DNA of 64,000 nt from Pseudoalteromonas piscicida (GTDB taxonomy: Bacteria; Pseudomonadota; Gammaproteobacteria; Enterobacterales; Alteromonadaceae), in contig NZ_CP011924.1 in assembly GCF_000238315.3 (NCBI RefSeq), positions 579,501 through 643,500 of the forward strand, written 5' to 3'. Shown in pieces: positions 1 to 11,112 of this stretch. How positions within the stretch are numbered: the first letter of the stretch is position 1; the number at the start of each line of letters is the position of its first letter. The position numbers and the translations under genes are program-made. Below the pieces are notes generated by a model. It did not search any database. It was given only the letters and a program-made list of their open reading frames with translations, and was not told the DNA's origin.

Positions 1-1
1 C

Positions 2-2239
2 GCACTTAATGAAAAGCGTTTACACCATGCCTATTTATTCACCGGAACACGTGGTGTGGGCAAAACAACCATTGCTAGGATCTTTGCTAAAAGCCTTAAC
101 TGCGAACAAGGCGTTACTTCAACGCCTTGTGGTCAGTGTAGTGCCTGTACTGAGATTGAAACTGGTAAGTTTATCGATTTAATCGAAATTGATGCGGCTT
201 CTCGTACAAAAGTTGAAGACACGCGAGAAATCTTAGACAACGTACAATATGCACCAACTCGTGGTCGCTACAAGGTTTATCTCATCGATGAAGTGCACAT
301 GCTGTCGAAGCACAGTTTTAATGCGCTCCTTAAAACCTTAGAAGAGCCGCCAGAGCATGTAAAATTTTTGCTCGCCACAACCGATCCACAAAAGTTGCCT
401 GTGACTATTCTGTCTCGTTGTTTACAGTTCAACCTGAACGCAATGACGCAAGGGCAAATAGTTGAACAGCTAGAAAAAATCCTCCCGCTAGAGCAAGTTG
501 CCTTTGATCCAGTAGCGCTACAAACGTTAGCGAAAGCCGCTGATGGCAGTATGCGTGACGCTCTAAGTTTGACTGATCAGGCTATTGCACAAACAAATGG
601 CAATTTAACTGTGCCTGCAGTGCAATCTATGCTGGGATTGATGGATAGTGCGCATGCGATCATTTTGCTGTCTGCAATTTTATGCCACGACGGTGAAGCC
701 TTACTCAATGCGATTGAAAAAATAGCACTACAAAATGGTAATTTTGTTAGTGTGCTGGACGATTTAATTGCGTTATTGCATGTTATTCAGCTCACTCAAC
801 TCGTGCCTAGTGCTGCGCGATTATCAAATTTTGATAACAACGACATCAAGCTATTTGCCGAGCAATTAGCACCGCAACAGGGCCAGTTGTTGTATCAACT
901 GCTGTTAAATGGCAAAAAAGACCTAAAGTGGGCACCTGAGCCTAAACTTGGGTTTGAGATGGTCATGCTGCGCTTAATGGCGTTCGAAAAAGAAAGTCAT
1001 AGCGTAGTGCCTTCCGCTCCTGTGAGCCAAGAGACTTCTGAAAAGCAAAGCAAAGTAGGGGATTTACGAGCGCTGTTAAAAAAGCCAACGGAAGATAACG
1101 CTACGGTAGCGCCATCACCTCAGGTACAGCCGACAGCAACACCTACATATGCACCAGAAGCAACGACATCAACCGCGCAACAAACAACACAGTATGAGCC
1201 GGTGTCGCCAATGCCTGCTGCGCAAAGCCAAGCACCAGTCGCCTCTGTGTCATCTGAGGCGGAGATGGCCAATCAATACGACAACATCATGTCACAGGCG
1301 GTAGAGCAGGGGTTCCAAGAACAAGTTCCTGCACATCATCATGAAAGTGCGCCAGTTGATGATGCTGCATACGCGCAAACGGCATCGCAAAACCAAGAGG
1401 ATTGGTCTCAACCTGAGGTGCAAAACCAAAACGCTTCGGAACCTGCTGCTACAGCAAGTGTTACCGAGCAGCAAAACCAAGCCCAGTCAGCAATCGCACG
1501 AATTTTAAAAAATCGTAATATCTCTGGAGCGGGTCGATTGGTGGGAGCCAATGGTGAGGTAAAAAAGTCTGAGGCGCCTAGTGCGCCAATGCCAATAGAG
1601 CAAGCGCCAGCCACGACGGTAACCACACCTGAGTATCAGCCTGAGCCGCAACGCGCACAGCCCGCTGCACCTCGCTTAGCACCAAAAAAGCAAAAGAAAG
1701 CAGCGTTTCAAGAGCGCCATAAACCTATTACGGAAAATTTAGCACCAGAATTGCTAGAGCAGTTATCACCGGTAAAACAAGATGATAACGAACAAAGTAT
1801 TCAAGTGGAGATCCCTGCACCGGAAAACTTTGTTAGTCCAATCAGTGACATTAAGTTTGCTCACCAAAGCGACGATTGGGCAAACATGATTGAAAAGATG
1901 CAATTAGGTGGTCGAATTCGCCAGTATGCATTACACAGCGTGATAACACAGCAAGGCGCGCAGGTACAATTGCAAGTAGATGCGAGTCAACAACACTTAG
2001 ACTCCGCAGTGCTGAGAGAGAAACTAACAGAAAGCCTAAGCGCATTATTCGAGCAGCCAATCGAGCTTGAGATTAACTATATCGACACGGTAAATAACAC
2101 GCCGTTTTTGGTACAGCAACAATTAGATGAGCATAGGCTTGTCCAAGCTAAAGCGGCGATGCGAGACGATCCACTCGTCAGCGCATTTGTCCAAGAATTT
2201 GACGCAATGCTTGACGAAAATAGCGTTCAGGCATTGTAA
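2..2239 (+). CDS. dnaX: DNA polymerase III subunits tau/gamma, 5'-truncated by window edge
   Basis: This is the clamp-loader ATPase of the replicative polymerase. The reading frame is open from base 2. By comparison with E. coli DnaX from memory, about 30 N-terminal residues lie outside the window, so the GTG at 56 inside the Walker A motif is not the start. Seen: Walker A GTRGVGKTT, a four-Cys zinc module (CEQG...CGQCSAC), Walker B/DExH region LIDEVHMLS and sensor 1 LLATTDPQKLP. A long Gln/Pro/Ala-rich linker and a C-terminal tau domain follow. A slippery A AAA AAG heptamer at 1078-1084 would give a shorter gamma product. ybaB follows 63 bp downstream, the usual dnaX-ybaB arrangement. Confidence 0.97.
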   Translation, partial: ALNEKRLHHAYLFTGTRGVGKTTIARIFAKSLNCEQGVTSTPCGQCSACTEIETGKFIDLIEIDAASRTKVEDTREILDNVQYAPTRGRYKVYLIDEVHMLSKHSFNALLKTLEEPPEHVKFLLATTDPQKLPVTILSRCLQFNLNAMTQGQIVEQLEKILPLEQVAFDPVALQTLAKAADGSMRDALSLTDQAIAQTNGNLTVPAVQSMLGLMDSAHAIILLSAILCHDGEALLNAIEKIALQNGNFVSVLDDLIALLHVIQLTQLVPSAARLSNFDNNDIKLFAEQLAPQQGQLLYQLLLNGKKDLKWAPEPKLGFEMVMLRLMAFEKESHSVVPSAPVSQETSEKQSKVGDLRALLKKPTEDNATVAPSPQVQPTATPTYAPEATTSTAQQTTQYEPVSPMPAAQSQAPVASVSSEAEMANQYDNIMSQAVEQGFQEQVPAHHHESAPVDDAAYAQTASQNQEDWSQPEVQNQNASEPAATASVTEQQNQAQSAIARILKNRNISGAGRLVGANGEVKKSEAPSAPMPIEQAPATTVTTPEYQPEPQRAQPAAPRLAPKKQKKAAFQERHKPITENLAPELLEQLSPVKQDDNEQSIQVEIPAPENFVSPISDIKFAHQSDDWANMIEKMQLGGRIRQYALHSVITQQGAQVQLQVDASQQHLDSAVLREKLTESLSALFEQPIELEINYIDTVNNTPFLVQQQLDEHRLVQAKAAMRDDPLVSAFVQEFDAMLDENSVQAL
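1057..1111 (+). promoter_or_regulatory. Programmed -1 frameshift site in dnaX (gamma production)
   Basis: The heptamer A AAA AAG (1078-1084) lies in frame as TTA AAA AAG, the same heptamer known for E. coli dnaX. A -1 slip reads GCC AAC GGA AGA and stops at TAA 1096-1098, giving gamma a short tail (Ala-Asn-Gly-Arg). A Shine-Dalgarno-like AGGGGA sits upstream at 1057-1062. A small hairpin (CGCTA/TAGCG, loop CGG) lies downstream at 1099-1111. Both stimulators are further from the slip site than in E. coli, so efficiency is uncertain. Confidence 0.75.
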
Positions 2240-2241
2240 TT

Positions 2242-2262
2242 AAGGGCGTTAGCCCTTATCTT
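2242..2262 (+). terminator. Weak hairpin between dnaX and ybaB
   Basis: Stem AAGGGC/GCCCTT with a GTTA loop at 2242-2257, followed by ATCTTTT. The U-tract is imperfect, so it may attenuate transcription into ybaB rather than stop it. Confidence 0.4.
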
Positions 2263-2302
2263 TTATCACAGTAAACCAAATTGAAGTATAAGAGAGCAGA
2301 AT

Positions 2303-2629
2303 ATGTTTAAAGGCGGAATGGGCAACATCATGAAGCAGGCGCAGCAAATGCAAGAGCGCATGGAAAAAGCCCAAGAAGAGATCAAGAGCCTAGAAGTAAC
2401 AGGTGAAGCAGGCGCAGGTTTAGTTAAAGTAACTATGCTTGGTAGTCACAACGTACGTCGCGTAGAAATCGACGAAAGCCTAATGGAAGACGATAAAGAC
2501 ATGATCGAAGACCTGCTAGCCGCTGCGGTAAACGATGCAGTTCGTCGCGTAGGTGAAGAAACGCAAAAGCGCATGTCAGAAGTCACCGGCGGCATGCAAA
2601 TGCCTCCAGGCTTTAAAATGCCGTTTTAA
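2303..2629 (+). CDS. ybaB: YbaB/EbfC nucleoid-associated protein
   Basis: A small DNA-binding protein of 108 residues, the usual length for the family. It has the charged helical N-terminus with the [11 protein letters not shown] pattern, the central GLVKVTMLG strand and the C-terminal PPGFKMPF tail. The family forms dimers that bind DNA and help organise the nucleoid. The gene normally sits between dnaX and recR. Here dnaX is directly upstream but recR is at 11113, more than 8 kb away. The start has AGAGAG upstream (about 2291) at good spacing. Confidence 0.96.
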   Translation: MFKGGMGNIMKQAQQMQERMEKAQEEIKSLEVTGEAGAGLVKVTMLGSHNVRRVEIDESLMEDDKDMIEDLLAAAVNDAVRRVGEETQKRMSEVTGGMQMPPGFKMPF

Positions 2630-2644
2630 TTTAGAATCCCACGA

Positions 2645-2672
2645 AAATAGCGCCTGAAGGCGCTATTTTTTT
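2645..2672 (+). terminator. Rho-independent terminator after ybaB
   Basis: Perfect stem AAATAGCGCC/GGCGCTATTT with a TGAA loop, followed by a T-run. It closes the dnaX-ybaB unit. Confidence 0.9.
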
Positions 2673-2700
2673 GTTTGAAATTTACAGATATCAATCTTTG

Positions 2701-2727
2701 AATAGGGTCAGTGAGGCCGACCCTATT
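2701..2727. terminator. Hairpin between convergent ybaB and amidohydrolase genes
   Basis: Perfect 9-bp stem AATAGGGTC/GACCCTATT with a 9-nt loop. There is no clear T-run on either side. It may help end the minus-strand amidohydrolase transcript. Confidence 0.35.
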
Positions 2728-2755
2728 GATTACTGAATTGCAGCGTAAAGCCCTT

Positions 2756-5278
2756 TTAATTCAATGTGCTGCTATTGCGACATTTAGAAGCTAAGGTTTT
2801 AGGCGTGTAGTCTGTAAGGTTTTTAGCTTTGCCTAAATCTTCGAGATCGACCCATGTCACCTCGTCACCATTTATAAATGCACATTCCACATTGATGGAG
2901 TGGATGCTCTCAGGCGTGGTTTGAAAATCCATTAAGTTTTTATCTAAAACTATCAAGTCAGCTATTTTGCCAACTTCAATTGAACCTAACTTATAGGAGA
3001 GGTTATGTTGCATTGCAGGAACAATAGTGACGGCCTTTATGGCGTCTTGTATTGATAAGTTACTTTTTCCATCTGTATTTGTACCTAAATACTTTCCTCT
3101 GGATGCTAAGAATGGATATTCCCAAGTGTGGCGAGTCATGGCTTGTTCAATAAACCATAGTGGGAATAACGGGCTGATACTCAAATCGCTATGTAACGAG
3201 AAGGGGATCCCTGCGGCGAGCTCTTCTTCCATAGGGTCGATCCTATTGCCTCGTAGATCTCCTAATTCATTTCTCATTGATGCTCCCCAGTAGGCCACAT
3301 GGGCGATTAAATGACTGGGTGTCAAATTCGGAAACGTTTCGCGAGCTTTGAGGTATTTATAAATTGTTTTATTTTCTTTTGTACTTTCATCTATATCATT
3401 CACTGTGGAATGAATAATTGTGTGAGCTAGATCAGTAAACGTCTGAGCGACCTGTTTCTCTTTACATGTTGAGGTGTGACGTTTTGCATCACCTGCCATT
3501 TGAGTTAGCGCATTAAGTGAATCTGATATAGCTTGATCACCATTTGCGTGAAGATTAAAGTACCAAGGCTGATGTACGCTGCTGTCACAGGTGGGTAAAA
3601 ATCTAGAGAGATTTTGGACAATTTCGTTTTTGGTATAATCAACATGACCCTTGCCAAACGTGTCACAAAGTCCTGCTTCAGAGTAATCAGTACTTAAATT
3701 TGCGCTACAGCCTTGGGTAGAGCCATCTGAGAGTAGCTTAATGCCTTGCGCTGAGTACATACCGTTAAAAGCTTTACTTTCAAAAGGAATATAATCACAT
3801 TCACTGGGGTTTTTAGGATCATACACACATTGAGCGCGAGCGGCTGTTGCCTCGTCTTGATAGTTGCGCCAATCGTACACAGAGCGAACTCTTGCGGCCG
3901 GTTGCAGTTGCTCCATGAGAACTAGATTGATGAAATCGTCTTTCATTTCTGTTGTTGAACCACCGTCTACTAACATGGTTACCCCCTGTTGCGATGAAGT
4001 ATTGAGCAAGTACTTCATTTTCATCAAAACCTCTTCATTTTCATCTTTATCATATTTAGCTAGCTCCGGTTGCGCTGTATCTAGCGGGCAGCTGGTTGCA
4101 GGGGGCGTATTTGGTGCATGGTGTACGAGTGCTGAAATGTCTTTGCTACTAGTGCCTTTTGCTCTTAAAATGGAATTAATAAACAGCATATACGCACTTG
4201 GTTCTTTGATGAGGCCAGAGTACTGCCACTTTTTCGAGTCAATCTCTTTGTACTTAGCATTATTCACTATATCTAAGTCGCCATCGCTGAAGCATAAGGT
4301 TTTCACGATAAACTGACTGGTTTTTACGTCTTGTTCTGTACCTTCACAAGTCAATGTGTAATCCTCGACGGGGAGTTTAAAGTCAGGGTTCTCTTTTTCA
4401 AACTCATCGACTTTTGCTTGAGAAATCATGTCTATCTGTGCTTTTTTGACCACTGTATTGCACAAGCCCACTTGCTCAAATGCAGACATATTGGCGTACG
4501 CTAAATGCCCTGATTGGTCAGTCATAAATATAGCTTTGTTACTTTGTGCCGTTTTTAATTTTTGGTTGTCAATTTCGTCAATAGCTTTCATTGGGTATGC
4601 AAAAAATTCTCGATTTTCGTTTATACGCTGATCGAAAGGCCTCTTGGCATACTCTTCTTGGACCATTCGTGACGGATCAAGCCCATTTCCAATGTACCAT
4701 CCAACTTTATTGACGTGGTCGATTACAAATGGCGGACTTGTTGTTACTTTTGCTATTGCTTCATCTAGGTATATAAAGCAGTGCCCCTGTCCATCTTTCG
4801 CACTTGAAGCCTGCATATTCGGATAGTAAATCCAGCCGTAATCTTTAGAGAGCTTTTCTTGATATTTGTCTGGCAGACAAGGCATTAAATTTTTTACTCC
4901 ACTCATTTGCGCCGTTGATTGTAAATGGGCATGAGGTTCTATGAATCCTGGCATTAAGGTTCTGCCATTTAAATTGAAGTAAGATATCTTGGTTTTTGGA
5001 GCATGGTTTCTAATTGTTGCTAGCTTCTCCTTTGCGTCGTCGACTGAACCGACGAATGTAATCACACCATTTTCGACCAACACCGCAGGATTATCATCTG
5101 CTCCTAAAGAGAAGGGTTTTTTGCTAGCAACAGTGATAATATTGCCACCGAAAAAAAGACTGACTTTAGCGCTAACATCATCGTCTTGTGGTTTATCATC
5201 GCTGTTATTTGTTGAACTCGAGCACGCCGAAATCAATAGGGCAGCTGCGAAACATGGGATTATATTACGCTTTTTCAT
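2756..5278 (-). CDS. Lipoprotein amidohydrolase (YtcJ-like metal-dependent hydrolase)
   Basis: 840 residues. A lipoprotein signal peptide (MKKRNIIPCFAAALLISAC, lipobox LISAC) predicts membrane anchoring after export. The mature protein shows the amidohydrolase-3 layout: an N-terminal small domain (FFGGNIITV, LNGRTLMPGFIEPHAHL) with the metal-binding HxH, and a C-terminal return to that domain (GSIEVGKIADLIVLD). The region near HSDLSISPLFPLW probably adds active-site residues. The substrate cannot be inferred. It is longer than typical cytoplasmic YtcJ proteins because of internal inserts. AAGGAAA precedes the ATG. It lies opposite to ybaB and belongs to the block separating ybaB from recR. 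Confidence 0.85.
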   Translation of the reverse strand: MKKRNIIPCFAAALLISACSSSTNNSDDKPQDDDVSAKVSLFFGGNIITVASKKPFSLGADDNPAVLVENGVITFVGSVDDAKEKLATIRNHAPKTKISYFNLNGRTLMPGFIEPHAHLQSTAQMSGVKNLMPCLPDKYQEKLSKDYGWIYYPNMQASSAKDGQGHCFIYLDEAIAKVTTSPPFVIDHVNKVGWYIGNGLDPSRMVQEEYAKRPFDQRINENREFFAYPMKAIDEIDNQKLKTAQSNKAIFMTDQSGHLAYANMSAFEQVGLCNTVVKKAQIDMISQAKVDEFEKENPDFKLPVEDYTLTCEGTEQDVKTSQFIVKTLCFSDGDLDIVNNAKYKEIDSKKWQYSGLIKEPSAYMLFINSILRAKGTSSKDISALVHHAPNTPPATSCPLDTAQPELAKYDKDENEEVLMKMKYLLNTSSQQGVTMLVDGGSTTEMKDDFINLVLMEQLQPAARVRSVYDWRNYQDEATAARAQCVYDPKNPSECDYIPFESKAFNGMYSAQGIKLLSDGSTQGCSANLSTDYSEAGLCDTFGKGHVDYTKNEIVQNLSRFLPTCDSSVHQPWYFNLHANGDQAISDSLNALTQMAGDAKRHTSTCKEKQVAQTFTDLAHTIIHSTVNDIDESTKENKTIYKYLKARETFPNLTPSHLIAHVAYWGASMRNELGDLRGNRIDPMEEELAAGIPFSLHSDLSISPLFPLWFIEQAMTRHTWEYPFLASRGKYLGTNTDGKSNLSIQDAIKAVTIVPAMQHNLSYKLGSIEVGKIADLIVLDKNLMDFQTTPESIHSINVECAFINGDEVTWVDLEDLGKAKNLTDYTPKTLASKCRNSSTLN

Positions 5279-5866
5279 AAAGTTTCCTTTGAAAATTATC
5301 TAGATAACGCTATTAAGTAGCTACAAGTTCTGGCTAGCACTCTCATACAGTCAGAAATTAAATGTAATTTTATAGTTGATTTTGCAAGGTGGTAATTACA
5401 CTAAGTTACGCGCTATTACAGCAATGTTGAGTAGCTACATTTAGACCGCAAAAGTAAGCCCTGAACAAGTGACAGGTGTTAAGCAGGCTCCCTTTAACCT
5501 AAATATTTTGGGTTATCTTGAGACCGCATAATTTTACTAGCGAGCTGCATAACATGGCGGGATCAGTTACAGATATCGAAGTGAAGTTCACGAGTATGAT
5601 TGAACTGAGCATCAAGAAAGTTGAAATAGATGATGAAAAACGGTCTAATAGGCTATAAAGGATACGATGTTAGGTCAGGGAATGAGCGCCGCTGTAACGA
5701 TATAGCTTGTAAATCAACGCAAGTGAAGTCGCTCGCCTTAATTTTCTCTCGCCGCTTAAATAACGTCTACATTCTAGGTCGAACTAGTTTAGTCTGATCT
5801 AACAACGCGTTATGCATACTACGCATATATAATTTATAAAATCATTCCAGCAAAAAGGAGTTGCTC
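5279..5866. other. Gene-poor interval upstream of the DUF3592 gene
   Basis: No convincing gene. One 34-codon ATG frame (5554-5658, plus strand) has no clear ribosome-binding site and matches no family I know. The last 60 bases are AT-rich and probably hold the promoter of the DUF3592 gene. The region may contain remnants of lost accessory genes. Confidence 0.4.
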
Positions 5867-6286
5867 GTGATAGTTAAATACATTTTCACTCTGATTGGGT
5901 CCGCACTGTTAATTGGGTCTCTTTTTATGTACAACAGTACCCAAGACTTCCTAAACCGTGCAATCATTACCGAAGGCACAGTGGTAGACCTTATTTATTC
6001 CCAGTCTGAAGACTCGGATACCTATACTCCTTTCGTTAAATTCCACACCAAAAATGGCGAAATAGCGGAGTTTGTGTCCTCTACCGGGGGCGGTCCTAAC
6101 AGATATTCAATAGGAGAGGTTGTAAGCGTCGTTTATCTAGAAGATTCAATCGAAAAAGCTGAAATTAACGATACTTTCTCGCTTTGGGGCGGGGTTATGA
6201 TCTTAGCTGGAATAGGCTCCGTATTTTTTCTAATTGGACTTTCAATTATCTTATTTGGCGCGTCAAAAAATAAGAAGGTGAAGTAT

Positions 6287-7696
<1,410 letters not shown>

Positions 7697-7772
7697 TTTT
7701 TCACCCAAATTTGTATGCAAATAGCATAACATTTCTTTCTTAATGGGTGGCCAAATTAACTATGCCACTACA

Positions 7773-8015
7773 GTGGCTAAGTTTCAGAGTGTTGAAGTTA
7801 ACCGTAGAATAGAGTTTAACGGCAAAAACCCTTACCAAATTTGTGCACAATGGAGAAACCCATCAACATCGCAATTGCATATTTTTAATAGTGATAATAT
7901 ATGGTTTGATCCAACCAATCACATAGACCGAGAAGAGATAACGGTGTTAATTGAAGAAGGAAACCCGAGCAAATACCATGTGGATATTTCATTTCTCCCA
8001 AAGGTCGCGTCTTAA
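7773..8015 (+). pseudogene. DUF3592-like protein, C-terminal fragment
   Basis: The frame runs out of the IS end. Host sequence begins at GTG 7773 and encodes about 80 residues with ICAQWRNPSTSQLHIF, IWFDPTNHI, ITVLIEEGNPSKYHVD and a final ISFLPKVAS. I read this as the C-terminal part of a DUF3592-type membrane protein. The N-terminal membrane segment is missing and is not on the left side of the IS. An ATG at 7743 inside the IS end could allow expression of the fragment. Confidence 0.6.
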
Positions 8016-8093
8016 TCTTATGAAAGCGGACGGATCGTAACTACAACACTAAGTATGTAAAGTTCACTTGGGTTGAGTTTGCAAATCTATTCG

Positions 8094-8121
8094 AAATAGC
8101 GCTTAATAAGGCGCTATTTTT
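8094..8121 (+). terminator. Rho-independent terminator before the rhomboid gene
   Basis: Stem AAATAGCGC/GCGCTATTT with an 8-nt loop and trailing T's. The stem resembles the one after ybaB (2645-2672). Confidence 0.8.
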
Positions 8122-8140
8122 GTCTGTATACGGAAGTAAG

Positions 8141-8716
8141 ATGAGTAAACGTGCACTGGTTTTTCCGCCCAATTTTAAGTTGGTTTTGTACGCTATGGCG
8201 GTGATGTGCCTCGTACAGGTGTTGGGGGGGATTTTTGGCTTATCCGTCTATCGTTTTGGGATTGTACCGCATAATGTGCATCATTTGAGTGGTGTGTTAA
8301 CCGCGCCTTTTGTGCATGGTAGTTGGGGGCATTTGCTGAGTAACTTGCTCGGCTTAAGTATTAGCGGCTATTTGGCTGCAAGATTACCAAGGTTTAAGCG
8401 AGCTACTTTTTTTATTGTGGTTGCTACAGGGCTGTTGGTTTGGCTGTTTGCTGGGCATGCTAATCACATTGGTGCATCAGGCATTGTAATGGGTTACTTT
8501 GGCTTACTGCTGGGAGCTGCGCTATTCAATCGCGATGTGCTTGGTATTGTTAGTTTTATAGCTCTGCTGGTATTGACTTATTATGCCAATATTAGTTTTT
8601 TAGCGACGTTATTTGATTTTTCGGCGCAGACGAGTAGTTCAAGCCATATTTTTGGGTTTTTAAGCGGATTATGCGGGGCATACTTAACCAAGCAAAAGCG
8701 TATTGCTCGGCGTTAA
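8141..8716 (+). CDS. Rhomboid-family intramembrane serine protease
   Basis: 191 residues with about six membrane segments. The catalytic dyad is visible: Ser113 in HIGASGIVMGYFG and His169 in SSSHIFGFLSG. The HGSWGHLLSNLLGL segment (residues 59-72) is the conserved rhomboid HxxxN-type region. It cleaves membrane-spanning substrates in the inner membrane; the substrate is unknown. The start is ATG 8141 with GGAAG 6 nt upstream; an earlier frame start at 8120 lies inside a terminator. The Ser motif is the ordinary GASG form rather than the SG..HG form I associate with rhombosortase, so I do not call it rhombosortase. Confidence 0.88.
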   Translation: MSKRALVFPPNFKLVLYAMAVMCLVQVLGGIFGLSVYRFGIVPHNVHHLSGVLTAPFVHGSWGHLLSNLLGLSISGYLAARLPRFKRATFFIVVATGLLVWLFAGHANHIGASGIVMGYFGLLLGAALFNRDVLGIVSFIALLVLTYYANISFLATLFDFSAQTSSSSHIFGFLSGLCGAYLTKQKRIARR

Positions 8717-8719
8717 AGC

Positions 8720-8751
8720 AGCATAACCTACCAGTGACGGCAGGTTATGCT
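8720..8751. terminator. Hairpin between convergent rhomboid and M13 peptidase genes
   Basis: Stem AGCATAACCT/AGGTTATGCT, 10 bp, between the stop codons of two convergent genes. It probably acts in both directions, though the T-runs are poor. Confidence 0.55.
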
Positions 8752-8766
8752 TTGGGATTTAATTTA

Positions 8767-10842
8767 TTACCAAATACGCACGCGCTCTTCAGGTGCTAGG
8801 TACAGTTTGTCACCCGGTTTAACGTCAAACGCTTTATACCATGCATCATGGTTGCGAGGTGCAAGCGCTCTAAATTGACCCGGTGCGTGTGTACCTGCGC
8901 GTAGCTGGTTTAGCATGCTTTGCTCTGTACGCTTTTCTTTCCATACTTGTGCCCAAGCAAGGAAGAAACGTTGATCGCCAGTCAAGCCATCAATCACCGG
9001 TGCTTCTTTGCCGTTTAGGCTCAGTTTATATGCATGATAAGCCATTGCAAGGCCGCCTACGTCACCGATGTTTTCGCCAAGGCTGTTACGACCATTCACA
9101 AAGTTACCCTCAATAGGCTCATATTGGTTGTACTGTGCCGCGAGCTTGTCTGCTTTTTCTTCGAAAGCAGCGCGATCTGAATCGGTCCACCAGTTACGTT
9201 GAATACCGTTGGCATCTGATTTAGAACCTTGGTCGTCAAAGCCGTGGCCCATTTCGTGCCCTATCACCGCGCCAATACCGCCGTAGTTTACTGCAGGATC
9301 TGCATTTGGGTCGAAGAATGGCGGTTGTAGAATTGCCGCTGGGAAAACGATTTCATTAAACGAGCTGTTGTAATAGGCGTTAACGCGTTGTGGAGTCATT
9401 CCCCAGCGGTTACGATCGGTTTTTTCAAGCTCTTTGGCGATGCTGTCATTGCGGAAAAACTCACGTAGGTTTTTCACATTTGTCATTAAGTTATCACGGG
9501 TTAGGGTTAACCCATCAAATGATTGCCATTTGTCAGGGTAGCCAATCTTAGGAGTAAATGCGGCAAGTTTTGCTTGAGCATTTACTTTTGTTTCTTCACC
9601 CATCCAGTCTAGGCCTTCAATCCTTTCACCGAGCGCGGTGCGTAGGTTTTCAACCAATTCTGACATTTGTTTTTTAGAAGACTCTGGGAAGTAACGGGCA
9701 ACGTAAACTTTACCAATTGCAAAGCCAAGCGAAGTAGTACCAGACATTTCGCTGATAGCGCGTTTCCAACGAGCACGTGGTTCTTGTTGACCACTTAAAT
9801 GTTTGCCATAAAATTCAAAGTTAGTATTGAAGGTATCTTCAGACAGCAGCGACGCATTGCCGCTAACTGCATGATAAGTTAGATAGTCTTTCCAAACGGC
9901 CAAGTCTTCAGAGTTGATAAGCGCAATCATTGCTTTGATCGGCTCTGGCTGAGACATATTTAGCTGAGGCACTTTGTAGCCTGTTTCAGCAAAATATAAA
10001 TCCCAATTAAAGCTTGGGTATAGTGTTGCTAGCTCGTCACGTTTAACTTGATTTAATGTCAGGTCACGGTTTCTGCGTTTTTCACGTGGCCAGTGGCCCT
10101 CAGCAATTTTAGTTTCAAGTGCAAGAATGGCTTCTGCGCGCTCAGTCGGTTTGTCTTTACCCGCAAATTTAAGCATATCTGCAATATGCGTAACGTATGC
10201 TTCGCGAGTTTTAACAAAACGCTCTGCTTCTTCTAAATAGTAAGAGCGGTCTGGTAGTCCAAGTCCGCCAGCACCCATCGACATCTCATATTTATTTGGG
10301 TCTAGACGGTTAAACCACATACCACCGCCTATCGGCGCATTGACGCCAGTTAGCCAAGATTGTCCAAATGCTTTGGTGAGGCCGTCAGTGTTACTAATGG
10401 CGTCAATGTCAGCAAGTAGTGGTTGAATAGGTTTAATGCCAAGCTTATTTAGGGTTTCCACATCCATATAAGCATTGTAAAAATCGGCAATCAGCTGCTC
10501 TTCGGCATTAAGGTTTTTACCGTTAGCAATTTCTTCGATAATGGTTTTTACTTGTTCTTCACTGCGTTCAGCAAGTGCTGAGAATGCACCAAAACGCGTT
10601 TTGTCTGCTGGCATTTCGTAGTTTTTGTACCAAGTGCCGCTGGCGTACATAAAGAAATCATCACCTGGTTTTACACTTTCATCGCGTGCACTAAGGTCAA
10701 CACCAAAGCTGCCAAGTTCAGCCTTACCAGTTGCTACAGCTGCGTTTTCTGTTTTTTGGGCTTCACTTGTTGTGACTTGTGGCTCAGAGCAAGCCGTCAG
10801 CATGATGGCTGTAAGCGCACTCGCTATTATCGTTTTTTTCAT
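8767..10842 (-). CDS. M13-family zinc metallopeptidase, lipoprotein (PepO/neprilysin-like)
   Basis: 691 residues from ATG 10842, which begins a lipoprotein signal (MKKTIIASALTAIMLTAC, lipobox LTAC). A longer frame to 11028 adds residues without family resemblance. The gluzincin site is complete: HEMGH at residues 529-533 and the third zinc ligand Glu590 in GENIGDVGG. Other M13 marks are NAYYNSSFNEIVFPAAILQ, AVNYGGIGAVIGHE and a C-terminal end in RVRIW. Expected to be anchored outside the inner membrane and to degrade short peptides. It lies between the rhomboid gene and recR. Confidence 0.95.
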   Translation of the reverse strand: MKKTIIASALTAIMLTACSEPQVTTSEAQKTENAAVATGKAELGSFGVDLSARDESVKPGDDFFMYASGTWYKNYEMPADKTRFGAFSALAERSEEQVKTIIEEIANGKNLNAEEQLIADFYNAYMDVETLNKLGIKPIQPLLADIDAISNTDGLTKAFGQSWLTGVNAPIGGGMWFNRLDPNKYEMSMGAGGLGLPDRSYYLEEAERFVKTREAYVTHIADMLKFAGKDKPTERAEAILALETKIAEGHWPREKRRNRDLTLNQVKRDELATLYPSFNWDLYFAETGYKVPQLNMSQPEPIKAMIALINSEDLAVWKDYLTYHAVSGNASLLSEDTFNTNFEFYGKHLSGQQEPRARWKRAISEMSGTTSLGFAIGKVYVARYFPESSKKQMSELVENLRTALGERIEGLDWMGEETKVNAQAKLAAFTPKIGYPDKWQSFDGLTLTRDNLMTNVKNLREFFRNDSIAKELEKTDRNRWGMTPQRVNAYYNSSFNEIVFPAAILQPPFFDPNADPAVNYGGIGAVIGHEMGHGFDDQGSKSDANGIQRNWWTDSDRAAFEEKADKLAAQYNQYEPIEGNFVNGRNSLGENIGDVGGLAMAYHAYKLSLNGKEAPVIDGLTGDQRFFLAWAQVWKEKRTEQSMLNQLRAGTHAPGQFRALAPRNHDAWYKAFDVKPGDKLYLAPEERVRIW

Positions 10843-11112
10843 TATGTAGTCTCTATTTGGTTCGAGAAGTAGGCCCGACAGCTGTGTTATTGTACTTACT
10901 ATCGGGAATGTAGCCATTGTCGAGCGAATACGCTTTTGCTGCAAGCATTTGAGTCGAATTGTTGGGAAACTCGCGATGAATGTTTTTTTAAACTGTAAAA
11001 GGAGTGGAAGGGAATGAAATAGGATCAAGCTTTAAATCAACAACAATATCCCTTATCATTTCGGCATTGTTATCAGTGTTTTTGCACTGCATGGGCCACA
11101 AGAAACGAATTT

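Noticed and set aside
5330..5345. CIRCE half site TAGCACTC
   Set aside because: The matching GAGTGCTA half is missing and no chaperone gene is near.
5554..5658. 34-codon ATG frame in the gap before the DUF3592 gene
   Set aside because: Short, with no clear ribosome-binding site or family; nothing supports translation.
5798..5818. Integron attC-like bases (TAACAACGC ... GTTATGC)
   Set aside because: The two short motifs overlap and lack the paired arms and spacing of an attC; no integrase or cassette array is present.
8141..8716. Rhomboid protease as rhombosortase for the GlyGly-CTERM protein
   Set aside because: The Ser motif is the common GASG form and the genes are 50 kb apart; no evidence links them.
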